Source: Oreocharis arfaki (Eukaryota; Chordata; Aves; Passeriformes; Paramythiidae). From it: a stretch of 64,000 bases of DNA. The DNA lies in assembly GCA_013398015.1 (NCBI GenBank), contig VZRR01009903.1, forward strand, positions 917,985-981,984, written 5' to 3'. The notes beneath the pieces are model-generated. The model had not been told where the DNA came from. It saw nothing but the letters and a program-made list of their open reading frames with translations, and did no database searches. Every line of letters begins with the position of its first letter. Position 1 is the stretch's first letter. Positions 26,186 to 37,000 of this stretch are shown here, piece after piece. The position numbers were made by a program, and so were the translations under genes.

Positions 26186-26331
26186 CTCGGAAACCAGTGA
26201 CCAAGGTATTTATTTGCTCAGTGAAGGAGCAGAGAGGTAGACAAAAGTCACCAGTGAAGAAGTTAGTGTAGAAGGCCAAACATTCCCTTGTGCTCCAGTG
26301 TGTTCTGTACCAAATTTTCACTTCCCAGCCC
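26186..26331 (-). CDS. Candidate internal exon (five-exon minus chain, exon 3)
   Basis: A 146-nt minus-strand segment ends at a strong donor (CCGAG followed by GTAAGG) and starts after CTATCCATCAG, a moderate acceptor. Entering with one base it is fully open and encodes 48 residues starting GWEVKIWYRTHWSTRECLAF, with two further Cys in FCLPLC, leaving one base. The three cysteines and many aromatics suggest a folded extracellular or membrane-associated stretch, but no family was recognised. It is the longest piece of the chain, and its entry and exit phases fit both neighbours. Confidence 0.27.
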
Positions 26332-26476
26332 CTGATGGATAGCTCACATGTAAATGGTTGCTTACAGACATACATGCATCACTAAGATGCTCCTTTTAAG
26401 GAATCAGCAAGCAGAGCAACTCGGGCATTAACAGTGCTGCTGCTGCAGCACCTGAACTGGCTTGATCAGGACTCAC

Positions 26477-26551
26477 CTCCTTGTCAGAGAAAGTGATTTT
26501 GGTTCAAGAATGTGGAAATAACTGACATATGTATTTCTAAGGCTAGTATAG
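26477..26551 (-). CDS. Candidate internal exon (five-exon minus chain, exon 2)
   Basis: A 75-nt segment lies between a good acceptor (AAACCTTCTCTGCAG) and a consensus donor (AGGAG followed by GTGAGT). Entering with one base it reads YTSLRNTYVSYFHILEPKSL and on to SLTR, leaving two bases. This fits the candidate upstream (26677-26715, leaves two bases) and downstream (26186-26331, enters with one). The two other frames of the wider region hit stops. No domain is assignable. Confidence 0.25.
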
Positions 26552-26676
26552 CTGCAGAGAAGGTTTCTTTGAGACTGTGACTGACCACCCAGGCAGTCAA
26601 AGCTAACATATACTTGAATAGTGATTTGTAGAAATCTGATTTCACCCTTAGATTCATAGCAAGATTTAACACTTAC

Positions 26677-26715
26677 CACGAGGACCACAAAGCATTTACA
26701 ACCTGTCTGCTAAGC
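26677..26715 (-). CDS. Candidate 39-nt exon (five-exon minus chain, exon 1)
   Basis: The segment is flanked by an excellent acceptor (TTCAGTTTTCTTGTAG) and a strong donor (CGTG followed by GTAAGTG). Only one of its three frames is open, the one entering with a single base, reading LSRQVVNALWSS and leaving two bases; that is the phase required by the next candidate. The exon upstream of it is not established: the segment at 27078-27185 leaves one base and does not fit. The paired splice sites are among the best in the window. Confidence 0.27.
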
Positions 26716-27077
26716 CTACAAGAAAACTGAAGTCAGCTATCCAACCACTATGCAAAGCTTCCTAAAAGGCAGTGACATACATTTAGCAACCAAATGTAGT
26801 TGGTGCAAATAAGCACCTTAGTGTGAATAAGCAAAATCAGAACATCAAAAGAAAATATTTTTGCACTAGTTTTCCTTGCTACTGCCAGCCTATCTCCCTG
26901 TGAAGGGAGTAGTGTTTATGGGACCGGTGTTTGGACAAGTAAGCTTGAACAGCAGTGTCAAAGGGTAATTGGCACAAAAGAGATCCCTACATTTGGAACA
27001 AGAGGAATTAAGTTTTCCTAAGCATATTGGGACCACAGAGGGCTTGTTGTTGATAGACCCACAAGTAGTAATATTAC

Positions 27078-27185
27078 CAGGTTCATGCCAAGGGTCATAG
27101 CATGCAGCGAGACAACAGTTCCTTAGAGCAATGAGAGCAGGGTCATGACTCTTGTGTGCAACTGATTGATCCTCAGAGTTCAGAT
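27078..27185 (-). CDS. Candidate internal exon, unrecognised, Cys-rich
   Basis: A good acceptor (TTTTTTTCCCCGTGCGTCTCACAG) opens a minus-strand frame that, entering with two bases, reads LNSEDQSVAHKSHDPALIAL and on to CCLAACYDPWHEP. A fair donor (CCTG followed by GTAATA) would close a 108-nt exon leaving one base. Without splicing, the frame continues to a TAG at 26890-26892 through a Cys- and sequon-rich stretch (NITTCGS, NSSCSKC). The whole frame looks extracellular. Its entry phase fits the candidate at 29961-30010, but its exit does not fit 26677-26715. A relic of an old glycoprotein gene or a decoy are alternatives. Confidence 0.22.
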
Positions 27186-29439
27186 CTGTGAGACGCACGG
27201 GGAAAAAAATGTGCAATTTACAGCGTTCATTTACACTTGGCTTTGAAAGGTTTTTACTGAGACAATGATCACCTTGAATTTTTGCTTTTCAGTTACTGCC
27301 TGCAAGTCAGTGGAAGGATTTGAAACAATACATGGCCATGGGATTTTATCAGCAGAATATATTAGTGCACCAGTTACATGCTAGGTAAAGTTTTGCAGCT
27401 GTTAGAAGCTATTCTTCTCAAGGGCTCATATCTGGAGACTGCCCTCTAATTTCCATTTAGCAGAACAGAAGCTTGAAGCCTTGAAAAATGACAGTGAAAC
27501 TGTGAAACCACCCCAGGGACTCAATTCTTAGTTTATGCTCATTACGACCACAAGTAGAAAAGTGCATTGAAGTCACATTTCCACTTTATTGATCTTGAAC
27601 CTCAACTTTTAGAATGGACTTGAGGAATATTTAGGACAACCTAAGAGCAAATGAGGTTTAGGGTGTTCTAAATTATGCATCTGGTATAGAAAACTGGAGT
27701 GCCCTGCGCTGCTCTTGTAACCCTGACCCTCAACACAAACTGCCTCCTCTCCTTGGTAGCTTCCTGCCTGTTCACCACCTGAGGGAACCTTGTTATGGAA
27801 GGCACACTCAGTTGCCTCTTTAATGGGTCATTAATATTTTTGATGACAGTGGAAAATATTAAGTCTCAAGGTTTAAGAAGGAGCCCATGGTTCCAACACA
27901 CAGCATTAAATAAGCCTGCTTCCTGGAGATATCCAGGAAGCTCAGCAGAAGTCATTCTGGATCTTGTGAGAGTTTTCAGTCACTTCAAGCTGTTCTGTGT
28001 AATGTCCCAGGTACATCCCATTGGATTCCTGACCAGACTAATACAAGAAGAAGAAACTCAATAAATTTTGAATAAACCTAGAGATAGGGCCTTGGGAGTT
28101 TGGCCAGTGCTAAATGAATACAGAAATCAATAAAGCTTCTAGCTGCATACTTTCCTACCAAGCCTCAGTGCTTGGATTCAAGGAGCTCCCTGCAGAAATG
28201 TACACAGACTGGATTGCTGTGATCAATACTGGAAGGGGTTATTATTATTAATGCAACTGGTCCCATTGAACTCAACAAAAATTCTGCCATTTTCTTCATT
28301 CAACCTAGGATTTCACCTAATGTGTCTTTTCCAACTCTAATATCTGTGATCCTGAACACGTTACTAAATTGCCAATGGGATCTGCCAACCATTACAGTCT
28401 GTGATTTGTCAAGCACTCTATTTGTATTCACTATGTCTCTGTCGTGTAAAGGGTTCCAGTAATAACCTATTAAAGACATTTAATGTTACCCATTTAAAAC
28501 TGAAAAACACAAACTACTGAGGTGGTGAAGTTGCCAGAAGAGACATCAGGGCCTGTGTTAGAATATCTTATTCAACAGCTCCTATATGTGCAAAGCCTTC
28601 AGATTGGATAATTATAGCTCCATCAGTGAGTAGTGTATTTATTAGACCCAAATTTGGTTATCAGAAGCGTTTACAGAGAGATTGCCATGGTACAAAGGGC
28701 TGGCAAATGTGGACAAATAAAGATGGCTTATTAAAGCTCAGTTTTTTTGAGAGATGAACTCATTTTCAATGCAGCTACCCAAGAGTTACTGTCCTGAGCA
28801 ATATGGTCCAGCAACATACACAGCAATTAAAGAGGACTCTGTTATTTAGCAAAGCTCAAAATCCCAGCTCAACACTTAATCAGATAGAAATATTGTTTTG
28901 TTATAGTATCACAGAAGTAAGCCTTGACAGAAAAAGGAGGATATCAAATACCTCTTATCCTTGCTAAGTCGTTAATGGTAGAAAAAATACAGAGACCTGC
29001 ATGCTTAGTCTAGTTTGGCATCAATTTGTATACACATAGAGAAACAAGTTACAGATGTTTAAAAAGTTATGACAAATGAGAAAACAGCTCCACACTAGAA
29101 GTGGCTGCAATAAATTGCCTTTCAGTTACAGGTCTGTGGTGCAACAGTTGACATATATGGAGTGAAAGTTAAGGAAAGGGTGACAGTCCCACTCAACCCA
29201 TACAGGGACCATGCAGCAAACAATTGTTAAACAAAGGTGTTGCACAAATCCTAGGTGGACAGGTTTTCAAAAGCCAAGGAAATGATTAGTCCTGTAAGTC
29301 AAAATGCAGAAGTATCCAAAGCAATGAAAATTTTCTTGAAATTACTGAAGTTTATTATCTTTTACAGTTCTTGAGGATTTGTGCTCCTTCCGCTGTTCCT
29401 TAAAAGACTTACTCCATACCCTTCACTAGCTTCATTGCC
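27186..29439. other. Non-coding stretch, nothing specific seen
   Basis: AT-rich, with only a chance frame of 89 codons. No repeat family was recognised until the CR1 that follows. Confidence 0.5.
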
Positions 29440-29856
29440 TTTCTGGTGAAGGGTCCAGAGAATAAGTCCTATGAGGAATAGCTGAGGGAGCTGGGGTTGT
29501 TTAACCTGCAAGAAAGGAGGCTCAGGGGAGACCTTATCACTTTCTACAACTACTTGAAAGGAGGATGTAGCAAGATGGGGGTCAGTCTCTTCTCCCAGGC
29601 AATCACTGACAGGATGAGAAATAGGCTCAAGCTGCACCAGGGATGATTCTGGCTGGACATCAGGAAGAAATTCTTAGTGAAAAGGGTTATTAAGCATTGG
29701 AATAGACTGCTCAGGGAGGTGGTAGAGTCACCATCCCTGGAAATGTTCAAGAAATGACTGGACATGGCACATAGTGCTGGTAATGTGGTGATCAATCAAA
29801 GGTTGGACTTGATGATCTTGGAGGTCTTTTCCAACCTTAATGATTCTGTGATTCTG
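29440..29856 (+). mobile_element. CR1 LINE, 5'-truncated, 3' end intact
   Basis: Successive blocks match the avian CR1 3' region in order: GGTGAAGGGTCC, CTGAGGGAGCTGGGGTTGTT, GGCTCAGGGGAGACCTTATC, TCTCTTCTCCCAGGCAA, CTGGACATCAGGAAGAA, GGGAGGTGGTAGAGTCACC, then GGTCTTTTCCAACCTTAATG and the diagnostic ATTCTGTG octamer, present not quite twice. About 420 bp remain, the usual outcome of CR1 reverse transcription from the 3' end, which leaves no poly(A). Substitutions are scattered, so this is an old, inactive copy. It contains the end of the reverse-transcriptase frame at most, with stops. It lies between two exon-like segments of the minus strand, i.e. antisense to them. Confidence 0.97.
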
Positions 29857-29960
29857 CAATATGCAGGAAACGCTACTGGGTGTTTGGCTTAGCCTACCTG
29901 GTTGGTGCAATCCCAGCAAAAGATTTCTTCTATTTGGTTCTCAGTGTCTTTCATTCTTAC

Positions 29961-30010
29961 CTGAGATCAAGCAGCCCCTGCACATACTATATGATTGTTC
30001 ATGAACAGTT
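29961..30010 (-). CDS. Candidate small internal exon, unrecognised (low confidence)
   Basis: A 50-nt segment has a strong donor (TCTCAG followed by GTAAGA). Its weaker acceptor (TTTATTGTCAG) is preceded by A-rich rather than pyrimidine-rich sequence. Only the frame entering with one base is open: TVHEQSYSMCRGCLIS, leaving one base. The phases fit 30903-30955 before it and 27078-27185 after it (joining to Asp). Exon status is inference. Confidence 0.17.
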
Positions 30011-30902
30011 CTGACAATAAATTTTTCTTTTATTTTTTCGGTTAAATATTTTTTTAATTCTTAGTAAGTTGTAAGGCAAAGTCAAGCACTGCTTTGTGTG
30101 ACATTTAGTATCTAGTGTGATTCAAAACATTCATTTACTTTGGGAGCTTTTCCTTCACGTCTTTTCCTTTTTTTCCTTTTTTTAACTGAAGTACATTTTT
30201 AGAGAAAAGCATCCACTTAAGCAATATTGAGACACTTTAATTTGGGTAGGGATCAGATGACTCCAGGGGTATCTTCACTCTATTATTCTGCAATTCAAAA
30301 CGTCAAAAAAATCTTTCAAAAGTCATTCAAACCGAATCTTTGAATTGATAGAAATACATCATTTTTTTCCTGTTTAACTAAATCTGTACTTTTCAGGATG
30401 AAAAATTGACTAAAAATTTCCATCCAGATCTAACTTTTTCTTTGAATATATCCATTGAACTACACTTTTGATTTTACCCCTTCAGGAAATAACCTGCTTG
30501 CGAGTCAATTTATCAAAATAACCTTTCCAATGCATAAAATAATAATGTATTTCAGGTAGTGCTCTTGCACCATTTTAAAAGCAGAAGAATTAGGAAGAAG
30601 AGAAAAGAAAGAAAAGACAAAAATATATTTTAAAGCTTTTTAAAGTCTTTAGAACAATATTCTTCTGCACGGGTCTGTTTTCATCACTAAAGTAATCTTG
30701 TTTTTCTTTCTATGGGACTTAGAAGTTCAGATAAACTTCAAGAGTAGCTTACGTCACGTTGTGTAACTATATAAAGCTTGTTTAATCAAGTGCAAAAGAC
30801 ATCATAAAACTTGTAACGCAATATCACTGCTAAACATTTAAAAATTATTTATTCCCTTTAAGTAGAGAAAAAAAAAACCTAGCTATATTTCATGTATCTT
30901 AC

Positions 30903-30955
30903 CTCTCAATAGATTTTATTGATACCTTCTCAGAAGTCAGAAAACATTCTCTTAC
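30903..30955 (-). CDS. Candidate small internal exon, unrecognised (low confidence)
   Basis: A 53-nt segment lies between ATGTCAACATTTTAG and a strong donor (GAGAG followed by GTAAGA). Only the frame on a codon boundary is open, reading VRECFLTSEKVSIKSIE and leaving two bases. The acceptor AG overlaps a second donor-like GTAAGAG, so either site could be spurious. The phases fit 33957-34073 upstream (leaves zero) and 29961-30010 downstream. Confidence 0.17.
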
Positions 30956-31240
30956 CTAAAATGTTGACATGTTTCATTCAATAAAAACAGATACATTAGG
31001 AATATTTTATGAGTCAAAAAAGCCAACACAGATTCTTTTGTTTATTTAATTATTTAATGTTTGGATGGTGCTTTGCAACACTTATTTTTAGTACTACTTG
31101 TGCATACAGCATTATCAGCAAGATATGAACAAAATGCTCTCAGCTTTGCAAGCAATTTTCTTGATTAATTTCTTTGTATAAAGCAGCAGAGGGAGCTCAT
31201 ACATTATTTTTGCTGTGTCACACACAAAAAAATGATAAAT

Positions 31241-31276
31241 TACACGTGCACACACATGTGCGCGCGCGCGCGTGCG
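31241..31276 (+). repeat. 36-nt strictly alternating CA/TG/CG tract (Z-DNA type)
   Basis: Pyrimidine and purine alternate without a break from TACACGTGCACACACATGTG through a run of CGCGCGCGCG to CGTGCG. It is followed by about 350 bp less AT-rich than its surroundings. CpG runs like this are rare in methylated vertebrate DNA because they mutate away. Confidence 0.95.
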
Positions 31277-33956
31277 GGTGACACGGCCCCGCGCATGTAT
31301 GTGCACATGCACTCAGCTCTGGGACGAGCTGCACAGCTACAGTGGCTGTGCCTGCACTTGTCACGCAGACCAATAGGAGCAGATGTGTTCAGCTAAAGAG
31401 CTGGGAGTGAGCACCACATGCCCATGGCACACGTCCTTCAAGGCACTCCTGGACTAGCGCAGCCAGGTCGCATCGGCTGAGACACCCATGTGTGCTTTGG
31501 GCGCGTTCAGGGAGCTCCCAGTGTGCTTCTTCCAGATGGATTTTACCCAAGAGGAAGCCACCTGGTGCGTTCTGACCTTGCTCCTGGACGCAAACCAAAG
31601 CTCAGCTGGTGGGGGTGATGTGGAGGCACCACCAACAGCATGCACTTGATCCAGAGCAAGTCACCAGCAGCAGAGCTGTGTTAGAAACTTATAGGTACCT
31701 ACTTGAGCGGATCTTCAGGTATGTAAGAAATTAGATAGATGACATCAATTTAGGCAGCTGCATTCTGCTGGAGTGACATCTTAGGCACCTACATGCCTTT
31801 TTGAATTTTCTCCTCAATCTGTATAAGTTTTGCAGGAAACGTTTCATGATGGAGGTACACTGAGAAAGAAGTGCTGAAGTCACATAAAGGACTGGACAAA
31901 CTTCCTAAACTTCTTGGTTTTGTCTGATTGAATGAGTTCTTGGGAACAAATGCCCTCAACTGGTCTGAAATCTGTAAATCAGAGGTATAAGGAAGGCTTA
32001 ACATAACTGCTGAGCGGACCTTAGCGCTACCTGAACAGCAGAAGTATCATGTTTATTTCCTTTAAGGATATGTAGAGTATATCCTCTTCTACATGCTGGA
32101 CGAGCCAGCACCTTGGGAGCATAACCTGGCTTCCCTAGGCACTCCTGTGAAAGTCTAGGAGGAAGCAATGGGCAGTGGATAATGCAGGGACTGTGCTTTG
32201 GTGGAGGGCAAAGCTGGAAGGAAGCAGTTGGTGCAATGGACTATCCCATATCCTACTGTAGACAGATGAGCACCATTGAGGCCAAAGACTGAAAACAATA
32301 GGAAAACTGGTCTGCCAATACCTTTTATTTCTAGGATGGGCAGAGGTACTGGGAACTTTTCAGTACAGCTTGCTGGTTTTGTTTCCAGACTTGGACTGAG
32401 CAGATGTGAAGATGGCAACAATGGCACTGAAAAAAACAGGAAAAAAATGGGTTAGAAAATGACAGAAGTGTGGGGATGGGTGGGAGTCGGGGGATGGGGA
32501 ACAAGATGGGAAGAGCACACAAAAATGGCACAAATGCTTTGTGTTTTAAAAAAAACTTATCCTTTTGGGGTGGGGCTTAGGGCAAAAGGAATAGATTTGG
32601 GGAGAATTACTTATCATATCTAAACCAGCTGGCCAAACTTGTGATAAAAAGCCCATCACTGGTTTCATCACTGTGAGAGAGGAAAAGCCACATTGTTTTT
32701 ATTTGTCTGTAGAGCAATATGTGTCACTGTATAAATAGTAACTAATAATAATAACATGTGCTGCAGCACTTCTGTGATATTTTTCAATAATTACTGTTGT
32801 TGTAAAGGAGTTTAGTATGAAGTAAAACATCTCTATGAGGGAAAAAATTGCTACCTCTTTCCCCCTGATATTTGTGTAACTGAATTAAAAATACACAGAT
32901 ACACCGAGTCAAAAAAGCATTATTCCTAGTTCAAGGAACTCAAGCTGAACACCTTGAAAAATCTCTCAGCTACATTGTTCTCTCATATGTTATGAGGATT
33001 TTTATTTCCTTTTAACAGCAGTAAATCGTCAAATGAAAGAGGCTTCTATTGCACATACCATAGCGAGACGTGCTCATGATGTAACGTCAGAATGAACTAT
33101 TTTTTAACCTAATATACAACAATTTAGCAGCATTAGAAGAACATAAAACAGATAAAAGTATAGCTTTTACAGCCATTCATCAATGGCCTTTTTTTTGAAG
33201 AGTGCAGATACCTCCTCAGGCTAAGCATACATCTCTCTATTTCACATAAATACACAAAGTGACAGGGCTTCCAGTCAAAATAAACATTTGCTCAGTGTAT
33301 ACCTGATTTCCACCCATTTCATTCAACAGGAAAGATACTGAGGTTAACAAACACACTAATCTCTCATCTGCTCTAGGGATGAGGATGTGCTGTATCCAAC
33401 AACTCGTGATTGAGTGTGTTCGCAGTTTGCTGCTCCCATGGATGTCCATGCCTTTGTACTGGTACTATTTAAAAGGCAAACAAAAGAACAAGCCTTGAGG
33501 TGGATCAAACCAAAATTACTTTCAGTTTTCAGGAAATAAGAATGGTTCAAGGGAGAGAGGACAATGTCTCAGGTTTGGTAACTGTGCAAGTAGTGAGGAA
33601 GACTGCCGAAGAAAGCATCATTTGGATGAAAATGCAACACAATTAAGTGATGTAACAATATCATTGCTCATGGAAACAAAACAAAACAAAAACCCTATAT
33701 AATACTGAACAACACAAAACACCTATAGTTCAGGGCTAAAAATTTCCAAGAGTCTGATGCACCCAAATCTCACAAAATCTGAAGAAATCTGAGGAAATCT
33801 GTGTTACCTAGACCAGAAAGTAATTTTTTGCTTTTGTGGCTCTGGCTGCACTGCCCTGAACTCTCTATGGCAGCAAAGAGGATCCTGCTGCCATGGTCTG
33901 TCTCTCCAGTAGTTTGGTAGCTGAAGGAGAACTTGAGTTGAGCACAGGTCTCTTAC
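31277..33956. other. Non-coding stretch, GC-richer at the left end
   Basis: 31280-31680 is richer in G and C than its surroundings but lacks the CpG density of an island. The rest is ordinary. Chance frames of 90 codons or fewer only. Confidence 0.5.
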
Positions 33957-34073
33957 CTCCTGGGGGCAGGGCTCATTGAGCATCACTGCACCATCACCAT
34001 CAGGGCTGGTTCCCTTGCCAAACAGAGAATGAAAGGATCTAGTAAGTCCCCTCTGAGTCCCATACCTGGCTTG
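33957..34073 (-). CDS. Candidate exon, unrecognised protein, start uncertain
   Basis: A strong donor (CAGGAG followed by GTAAGA) closes a minus-strand frame open for 39 codons back to a TAG at 34074-34076. The frame reads, in part, RYGTQRGLTRSFHSLFGKG, then PDGDGAVMLNEPCPQE; the composition is strikingly like real protein. The best pyrimidine tract (TCCTTTCATTCTCTGTTTGG) lies inside the open frame, so the acceptor may be GGCAAG or AACCAG, giving a shorter exon of roughly 50-57 nt. In that case the first half is intron. The exit phase (codon boundary) fits 30903-30955. No family was recognised. This is one of the two best coding candidates in the window. Confidence 0.28.
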
Positions 34074-34076
34074 CTA

Positions 34077-37000
34077 AACCTGTATCGCAGTGCTTTGTCA
34101 GGTAAAATACACAATTTGGACATATTATTTGACGATCTCACACTAGGATTTCACACCACTCTATTGAAGAAAATGTTGATTGAGTTATTTTAACATTCAT
34201 GACATTAGTTAAACCTGATTAACAGATTATTTTCCACTGACATCACTTCTTTATTCTATTTACAAGCTAAATAGCCCAGACATTCAATTGATAAATGCTC
34301 ATTTCCCTCCATCTTAATTAACTAAATATTCTTTTACCTAAACAGTCCCTCATTTTTCCATAGACACAGTAATAGATCCATTAGCAGGGTCTATCTGATA
34401 CCAGGGATCTTTTATTTATGAGGACAAGTCCAAATGGTTACTATTTTTTAATGTTTTTATTTTCCTTGATACTGTACACCATGTAATGGCTTTGGTCCAA
34501 ACAGTAATCACACAATGGGTGCCGTTTCTTCTTTCTTGACCTATCACACTCCACATGATTTAATCCATTGTTTTGGATGTTGCCAGTGATTTATTGTATG
34601 AAAAATGTAAATGATCTGGATGGCAGATGTTTTATATTTTCTGACCATTCATTTTCAGTGGGAATGTAATTAAAATTTATGAAGTGTATCTGCTGAATTG
34701 CATTGGCAATTGATGATCTCCTCCAGTGCTGTCTGTCTGGAGATGATGAGTGATTGTGGACAGTGAGATGTGTTGACAAGGGCAGAAACAGACGTGATGT
34801 TACTGTCATGAGTGAGGCTACCTGCAAAAAGGCTGCCGGTTTTTTTCTCCCTTTTTTTCCCACAGGAAGAAGGTGGCAACCAGAGCTGTCTTTCTTCTTG
34901 CAAGACAGAGTACAAAGCCTCTGCGCACTCCTGAAAGCTGTCACTCTTCACGAGTGCAATCTCTGTCTCTCTCAGCAATGGGCATCTGGAAGCCACGATA
35001 CCAGTTATAACAACCCATGTCAAGGATATTAATTAAATTCCTGATGGCCACCCAGAGAAGCTAATGAGTGTAAATTTCACAACATTCTAACTCATAAGGC
35101 AGCCCACTTAACCTTTTCAGCGTTGATATCCTTCCTCCAGGAGGGAAGTAAAGAAGTGAGCTGTTTGCTGGGGGAGCATGGAAGGGAAAGGAGGAAGTAC
35201 TTGGTCTGGCACAGTTTAAAATACAAACAGATCAGAACTGGATCTGCTGGATTCAGATATCCCTCAATAGAATGGGAAGGGGTTTTTTTCAGAACTGAGA
35301 TTCCAGACAGCATTTTGCATAGAGCCCTTTGCGCTATGAATCTGAGCAGATCTCCTCACCTCAGCCCCCTCAAGCTCCATGAGCAAGACAAGCAGCTCGC
35401 TTTTTAACCCCAGGGAGGTATACTTACTGGACTTTTAATTTCCCCTGCTCTTGACACAGCACGCTTCTTACGTTTCTGAGTGCTGTGGAGGACAGAATAT
35501 GTAATTACTATCATCCTACCATGCAGTTACCTCTACAATAAACGTACAGACAGCCTAGATTAACATGTAGTGAATCATGTAAGTGCTATGGGACCAACAA
35601 TTGGAACTGGGGAATTTCTGACACCCATCTTTATCATCAGGGATTTTGATCACGTGAATGTTTAAAGTGTTTTCTTAATTCACAAACCTCATTTAGGATA
35701 TCTACCATTAGGCACTAATAAAAATGCCTTCACTCTAAAGTCATGTGGCCACCTCATTACCAGAGGCTGGTAAATGAGGATTTTATTCCAAAACCAAACC
35801 CCAAAGGTAGTTTGTCACAAATGCCCCAGTCCCACTGCTGTTGCTGACACCGCTTCCAATATATTCTGTCAGTATGGGTGGGGTCCAAATGAAGGTGATT
35901 GTAGGTGTCAGTTCATGAGCTCTGCTTGTGCTGAAGTCAGGAGGCATTTTGCTATTTATTTCAAAAGCAAGCATTACAAGCTCAAGAGCTAATCCAAGCT
36001 TCAGGCCTGGTAGTGATTGTGACATTTGACAATGTATGATACAAAACAGACAAGGGATTGAAATGGCAGGTGCAGCAGATGGCCAAGATCCTATTACACA
36101 AAGCTTTTTTTTTTGAATGTGCGCTCCCAGCTCTGATGCTTCTGTGTGTCTCTGGCCTGTGATGGGCAACTGTGGCAGGAGAGGAGAAGGAATGAGGTAG
36201 GACTAGAGTCACAAAGTCTGGTTAGGCAGATTTTGGAAAAACCTAAGGAGATACTCCCAGCAGACCTCATACTACATACTGCTTAGTAAATATTTCAGAA
36301 CTCTTGGAGCCAACAAGGTTAAATTCATCTTTTGGATTCACTGCTGTCTTGCTGAGTGCCTCAGTTTACCTATCTGCACTTTTAGGTAACATGCCTTACC
36401 TGGCTTTGTATGCCAAAACTTCATTCATTAATACTGATGTCAAAGAGGACATTCAGCACCTCACAGGAGGCCCAGTGCACCTGCATTAGTTAGCCATAAA
36501 TCATGGGAAACAACACTTTGAAGTGTCAGGGAGATTTAGTGTGGGATACAGAACAGAAGGGGAATGTGATGAACTGAGCCCCAAGCCCCAAATAAGGAAT
36601 TTAAAATGCACCTTACCCTTAAAAGTGTCAGCAAATGAAGAAAAAGAAGAGTGGGGAAGCCCCAAAGGCAGCAATTTTGAATGCTTTAGTTTTCTCTATT
36701 GACTTTAATTAAGCTCACCCAGGATTGCAGGCCTGTCACTTGGGGAACCTTTCCATAAAGAAAAAAGGAGTTTGCTCCCCAGGTGGGTTTTCCCAAGTTT
36801 CTCAGGCTCTTACCACAATATATGCCTGGCATCCATGACAGGGTCGTCAAAAATAATAGCTAAGGAACTCACTGTCTGTCATTCCAAAATAATTATGTAT
36901 GGGGCTTTGCTTGCACTTGAGATGGGTTATATCTTTCATTGAGAAAACCCATGTAGACTAAAATATATATTTATATGTACGCATGTAATATATGAAGGTT

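Noticed and set aside
29362..29919. Three minus-strand frames of 63-91 codons
   Set aside because: They are antisense shadows of the CR1 element at 29440-29856.
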